The translations under genes were made by a program, and so were the position numbers. A stretch of DNA of 64,000 nucleotides from Hyphomicrobium sp. CS1BSMeth3 (GTDB lineage: Bacteria; Pseudomonadota; Alphaproteobacteria; Rhizobiales; Hyphomicrobiaceae), in NCBI RefSeq assembly GCF_900117415.1, contig NZ_FPEI01000006.1, positions 2,418,001 through 2,482,000 of the forward strand, read 5' to 3'. Positions 61,200-64,000 of this stretch are shown piece after piece; the first letter of the stretch is position 1; each line of letters starts with the position of its first letter. Below the pieces are notes generated by a model. It searched no databases. It worked only from the letters and a program-made list of their open reading frames with translations, and was not told the DNA's origin.

Positions 61200-61700
61200 T
61201 CAGGTCTTCTTGATCTCGATCTTGCGCTCGGCCTTGATGGCTTCGGGCTTCTTGGCGGCTTTCACCTTCAGAACGCCCTTGTCGAACTTCGCTTCGATCT
61301 TGGCTTCGTCGATGCTCTCGGGAAGCCGCAGCGTGCGTTCGAACGTGCCGTAGCTGCGCTCGCTGAGATAATAGTTCTCCTTCTTCTCCTCCTTGGCCAT
61401 CTTCTTCTCACCCTTGATGGTGAGCAGGCCATTGGCGAGGGTCACGGAGACATCCTTCTCGTCGACGCCCGGCAACTCGACCTCGATGGTCACCGCATCG
61501 GCGCTTTCCTTGACGTCGAGCTCGGGCATGAGCATCGTGCCGTTGCCATGACCATGCTCGCGGAAGAGTGCGGGCCAACGCGGAAAGCCGTGCTCGAAGC
61601 GCTCGAACATGCGATCCATCTCATTACGCATCGCTGCAAATACGTCGCCCGAGCGGGTCGGCGAAGTTTCCATGGATTTCGAGAGTTCAGTCTTTGCCAT
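61200..61700 (-). CDS. Small heat-shock protein, Hsp20/alpha-crystallin family
   Basis: ATP-independent chaperone of 166 residues with a typical N-terminal region (MDRMFERFEHGFPRWPALF) and alpha-crystallin domain: LDVKESADAVTIEVELPGVD, VTLANGLLTIKGEKK and GTFERTLRLPESID. The C-terminal IXI-like tail is replaced by a Lys-rich end (KAERKIEIKKT), where IEI could serve as the I-x-I motif. AGGAG stands upstream of the ATG and may be masked by the 5' hairpin listed next. Confidence 0.95.
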   Translation of the reverse strand: MAKTELSKSMETSPTRSGDVFAAMRNEMDRMFERFEHGFPRWPALFREHGHGNGTMLMPELDVKESADAVTIEVELPGVDEKDVSVTLANGLLTIKGEKKMAKEEKKENYYLSERSYGTFERTLRLPESIDEAKIEAKFDKGVLKVKAAKKPEAIKAERKIEIKKT

Positions 61701-61754
61701 CTCAAAACTCCTGTCTTGGACTTCACGCGGGGCACAGGTGCCCCGTCAGACAGA
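61701..61754 (-). promoter_or_regulatory. 5' UTR hairpin of hsp20, candidate RNA thermometer
   Basis: In the leader, TCTGTCT pairs with AGACAGG, whose GG belongs to the AGGAG ribosome site, and inside it GGGGCA pairs with TGCCCC across a 4-nt loop. The ribosome site is thus partly covered. Rhizobial small heat-shock genes are often controlled by such thermometers; the classical ROSE motif is not obvious here. Confidence 0.4.
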
Positions 61755-61829
61755 TCTTCTCGTAGGAAGCCCGGCGAACACGCACATTGATCGGACGCAA
61801 AGGCGGCGCGCGCCCGACGCCCTGCAGCG

Positions 61830-62330
61830 CTAGCCTCTCGTCATTGTGATGTTGACGCTTCTCAGCGGCACGCCTTGAACAGAGATCACGACGGTCTGCC
61901 GCGAACCGCCGTAGTTGACGGACATGGATCCTGAAAGCCCGCCACCCGAGATCGAAAGGTTCATGCGCCCGGGCGACATGCGGCCCGAGGCCTCGCCGGC
62001 CGCATTGAACGTGCGCTCTTCCCATGTTCCCGAAAGCGCGCCGGACGGCTGCTGCTGGAGCTGCCCTCGGATCTCGACGGCGTTCGTCGTCCCGCGACAT
62101 CTTATGGCAAGACGCAGCGCCCGCTGCGCTCCCGAATAGTAGGCCGTGCAGCGGATGCGCTCGGACGCGCCATCTTGATATCGTATCTGTCCGGATCCGG
62201 ACCACGTGCCGAACAGACTTTGAAATGGCGTCGCCGCCGCATGAGCGGTCGCGATAGCGGCACCAGAGAGCAGACAGATGGCGAGGACAGTTCGCGCGGA
62301 AAGTCGCCATGGGCTTCTGAGCAGTTTCAT
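61830..62330 (-). CDS. Secreted hypothetical protein
   Basis: The 166-residue precursor has a Sec signal peptide (RTVLAICLLSGAAIATAHA, cleavage before ATPF) and a mature part of short beta strands: LFGTWSGSGQIRYQDGASER, LSGTWEERTFNAAG and LSGSMSVNYGGSRQTVVIS. The repeated W-S-G and G-x-W turns suggest a lipocalin-like or beta-barrel fold. I recall similar uncharacterised rhizobial proteins, but no function is known. Confidence 0.7.
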   Translation of the reverse strand: MKLLRSPWRLSARTVLAICLLSGAAIATAHAAATPFQSLFGTWSGSGQIRYQDGASERIRCTAYYSGAQRALRLAIRCRGTTNAVEIRGQLQQQPSGALSGTWEERTFNAAGEASGRMSPGRMNLSISGGGLSGSMSVNYGGSRQTVVISVQGVPLRSVNITMTRG

Positions 62331-62384
62331 CTCGCTTCTCCATTGTTCCGCGTCACGCCGCTTGTCGACGGCAACCCGATCCGC

Positions 62385-63215
62385 TCACGCCGTCATTCTC
62401 GGGTAGAGCCGCGCCGCTACAAGGACGAGCACGGCGGTCACGCCAAGCAGGACGGCAAAATCCGTAGCGAGCCCGAACTTGCTCTCGCCACCGGCCAGCA
62501 TGAGCGCGCGTAGCGCGTCGACCTGATAGCTGAGCGGATTGGCGAGGGAGATGCCCCTGAGCCAGTCGGGCATGATATCGATGGGATAGATCGCATTGCT
62601 GGCGAAGAAAATGGGCATGGTCAGCACCTGGCCAATGCCCATGAAACGCTCGCGAGTCTTGACGATGCACGCAATGGCCAGCGAGAACGTCGCAAAGAGC
62701 GACGAGCCGAGCGCGATCAGCGCGGCAACGCCGATCAGATGCAGAGGATTGAAGCTCACATCCACATGCATCAGCAAAGCCAGAAGATAGACGATTACCG
62801 ACTGAATGAGCCCGCGCACGGCGGCCGACACCGCCTTTCCCAGAACGAGCGCAGTGCGCGGAGCCGGGCTCACCATGTAGCGGTGCAGGATCCCGAGATC
62901 GCGCTCCCAAATTGCCGAGATGCCATAGAAGATCGCCGCAAAGAGCACGCTCTGCGCCAGAATGCCGGGCACGAGGAAGTCGAGGTAGTTGCCGCCTCCG
63001 GCGTCGAGCCCTCTCACGTGCGCCATCACCTGGCCGAAGAGCAGCAGCCAGATGGCCGGCTGCAGCGCGCGCGTGAAAATCTCGGTCGGATCGTGCATGA
63101 GCTTGCGGAGCTCGACATCGGCCACGGCAAAGACTTGCGTGCCGTATCCGGCTGCTGCCGCGATCAGCGACCGCTCATGAGTGGCTCTGAATGCTTCTGC
63201 GGGTCTGGCGGACAT
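62385..63215 (-). CDS. ABC-2 type transporter permease
   Basis: The 276-residue membrane protein has six helices and the ABC-2 family segments MHDPTEIFTRALQPAIWLLLFG, GILAQSVLFAAIFYGISAIWERDLGIL and VLTMPIFFASNAIYPIDIMP. The last is the usual re-entrant part of DrrB/NodJ-type exporters. ATG 63215 is taken; it overlaps the ATPase gene by 41 bp, and an ATG at 63269 is possible. It acts with the following ATPase to export an unknown compound. Confidence 0.9.
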   Translation of the reverse strand: MSARPAEAFRATHERSLIAAAAGYGTQVFAVADVELRKLMHDPTEIFTRALQPAIWLLLFGQVMAHVRGLDAGGGNYLDFLVPGILAQSVLFAAIFYGISAIWERDLGILHRYMVSPAPRTALVLGKAVSAAVRGLIQSVIVYLLALLMHVDVSFNPLHLIGVAALIALGSSLFATFSLAIACIVKTRERFMGIGQVLTMPIFFASNAIYPIDIMPDWLRGISLANPLSYQVDALRALMLAGGESKFGLATDFAVLLGVTAVLVLVAARLYPRMTA

Positions 63216-63981
63216 CTCGATACGACCCTTCTGATCCGGCGCCCGTATCGGCAATGCTGGCGAACACATCGTCCAGCGTTGCCTCGGGCCCGATGCTTGC
63301 CTTGAGCTCCTTCGGAGAGCCGACGGCCTGAAGACGACCGCTGTGCAGCAGGCCTATGCGGTCACACATCTGGTCGGCCTCGTCCATGAGATGGGTGGTC
63401 ATGATGATGGTCGTGCCGAGCGTCTCCTGTAGCTGGCGCACATGCGCCCACACGACGTGACGCGCGGCGGGATCGAGCCCGACGGTCGGCTCATCCATGA
63501 ACAGGACGGGCGGCTCATGGATCGTGCTCTGCGCGATCTCGAGACGCCGGATCATGCCGCCGGAATAACCCTGCACGAGCCTGTCGGCGAACTCCGCGAG
63601 TCCCATGCGCTCGAGCGCCGTTCGGATGCGCTTCTCGCGCTCCGCTCTCGGCACGAGATAGAGACGAGCCGCAAAGAGGAGGTTCTCGTATCCCGTGAGG
63701 GCGCCGTCGGCGGAAAGGAGCTGCGGCACATAGCCAATGTGCGCGCGCACATTGGCCGCGTTGCGCACGACGTCGTAACCGGCGACGACCGCTCGCCCCG
63801 AAGTCGGGGGCAGCATCGTCGTCAGCATCTTGACGAGCGTGGACTTGCCCGCGCCGTTGGACCCGATCAGACCGAAGATCTCGCCGGGAAAGACCGTGAA
63901 CGATACCGCATCCACGGCCGTGAATGTGCCGAAGCGGCGCGTCAGGGACGCTGTCTCCACGATGGTCGCGCGGGGCTTCAT
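63175..63981 (-). CDS. ABC transporter ATP-binding protein, DrrA type
   Basis: The 268-residue ATPase has GSNGAGKSTLVKML, the Q-loop IGYVPQ, signature YSGGMIRRLEIAQ, Walker B VLFMDEPTVGLDP and switch TTHLMDEADQMCD. The daunorubicin-type (DrrA) layout with GLDPAARH fits an exporter partnered with the ABC-2 permease. It is complete, beginning 19 bp from the window end. Confidence 0.93.
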   Translation of the reverse strand: MKPRATIVETASLTRRFGTFTAVDAVSFTVFPGEIFGLIGSNGAGKSTLVKMLTTMLPPTSGRAVVAGYDVVRNAANVRAHIGYVPQLLSADGALTGYENLLFAARLYLVPRAEREKRIRTALERMGLAEFADRLVQGYSGGMIRRLEIAQSTIHEPPVLFMDEPTVGLDPAARHVVWAHVRQLQETLGTTIIMTTHLMDEADQMCDRIGLLHSGRLQAVGSPKELKASIGPEATLDDVFASIADTGAGSEGSYRDVRQTRRSIQSHS

Positions 63982-64000
63982 CCTCTCGCGCTCCGGCTTG

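Overview
The window is GC-rich chromosomal DNA of an alphaproteobacterium, most likely of the order Hyphomicrobiales (Rhizobiales). The evidence is the dnaX-ybaB pair with the SRP RNA gene immediately upstream, DUF1491 and ELM1-like (DUF1022) genes, abundant TRAP and ABC solute uptake systems, and interspersed CCCTCACCCTAACCC-type palindromes. I see no transposase, phage gene, tRNA, rRNA operon or CRISPR array.

Layout. 30-3494: minus-strand run nudC, a divergent pterin-synthase homologue, a glycosyltransferase and a methyltransferase. 3693-6911: TRAP transporter operon. 6991-10275: two secreted proteins built from the same repeated domain, one with a von Willebrand A domain. 10430-12447: small membrane protein, nitroreductase and flavin-reductase-like pair, winged-helix-like orphan. 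12651-17147: CUT1-type sugar ABC transporter operon. 17332-22491: crotonase-fold protein, glmM, threonine/serine dehydratase, MFS permease. 22633-28419: M20 amidohydrolase with uronate dehydrogenase, AAA ATPase, DUF1491 and ELM1-like genes, Lrp/AsnC regulator. 28634-34330: membrane protein, GNAT, ybaB, dnaX, SRP RNA, membrane protein, NUDIX. 34444-40719: nucleoside deoxyribosyltransferase with a stand-alone YcaO protein, a SARP/BTAD-TPR regulator, and a haem peroxidase with an unknown partner. 40921-44529: small gene, OsmC, two SDRs and a FAD oxidase. 44784-54616: AtzF-like allophanate hydrolase facing an operon that joins an oligopeptide-type ABC importer to AtzG-, AtzE- and AtzH-like genes and a GntR regulator. 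54941-59692: GntR-controlled acyl-CoA pathway (acyl-CoA dehydrogenase, two class III CoA-transferases, MaoC). 59931-63981: DUF2267, nicotinamidase, Hsp20, secreted protein, ABC-2 exporter.

How genes work together. The 47-54 kb operon looks like a complete import-and-degrade unit for a ureido or carboxy-urea compound that ends in allophanate, which the facing AtzF homologue would split to ammonia and CO2. The 55-60 kb operon should activate, oxidise and hydrate a small carboxylic acid under a GntR/UTRA repressor, with two matching palindromic operators upstream of its first gene.

The most unusual signal is non-coding: four families (here called A, B, C, D) of 75-80 bp imperfect palindromes share one architecture (CTA...TAG ends, outer stem, 3-4 nt one-sided bulge, inner stem, variable loop) and show compensatory base changes. 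They occur as B-A and C-D composites between co-directional genes. All three A copies lie 0-5 bp from the start codon of the next gene and in the same orientation.
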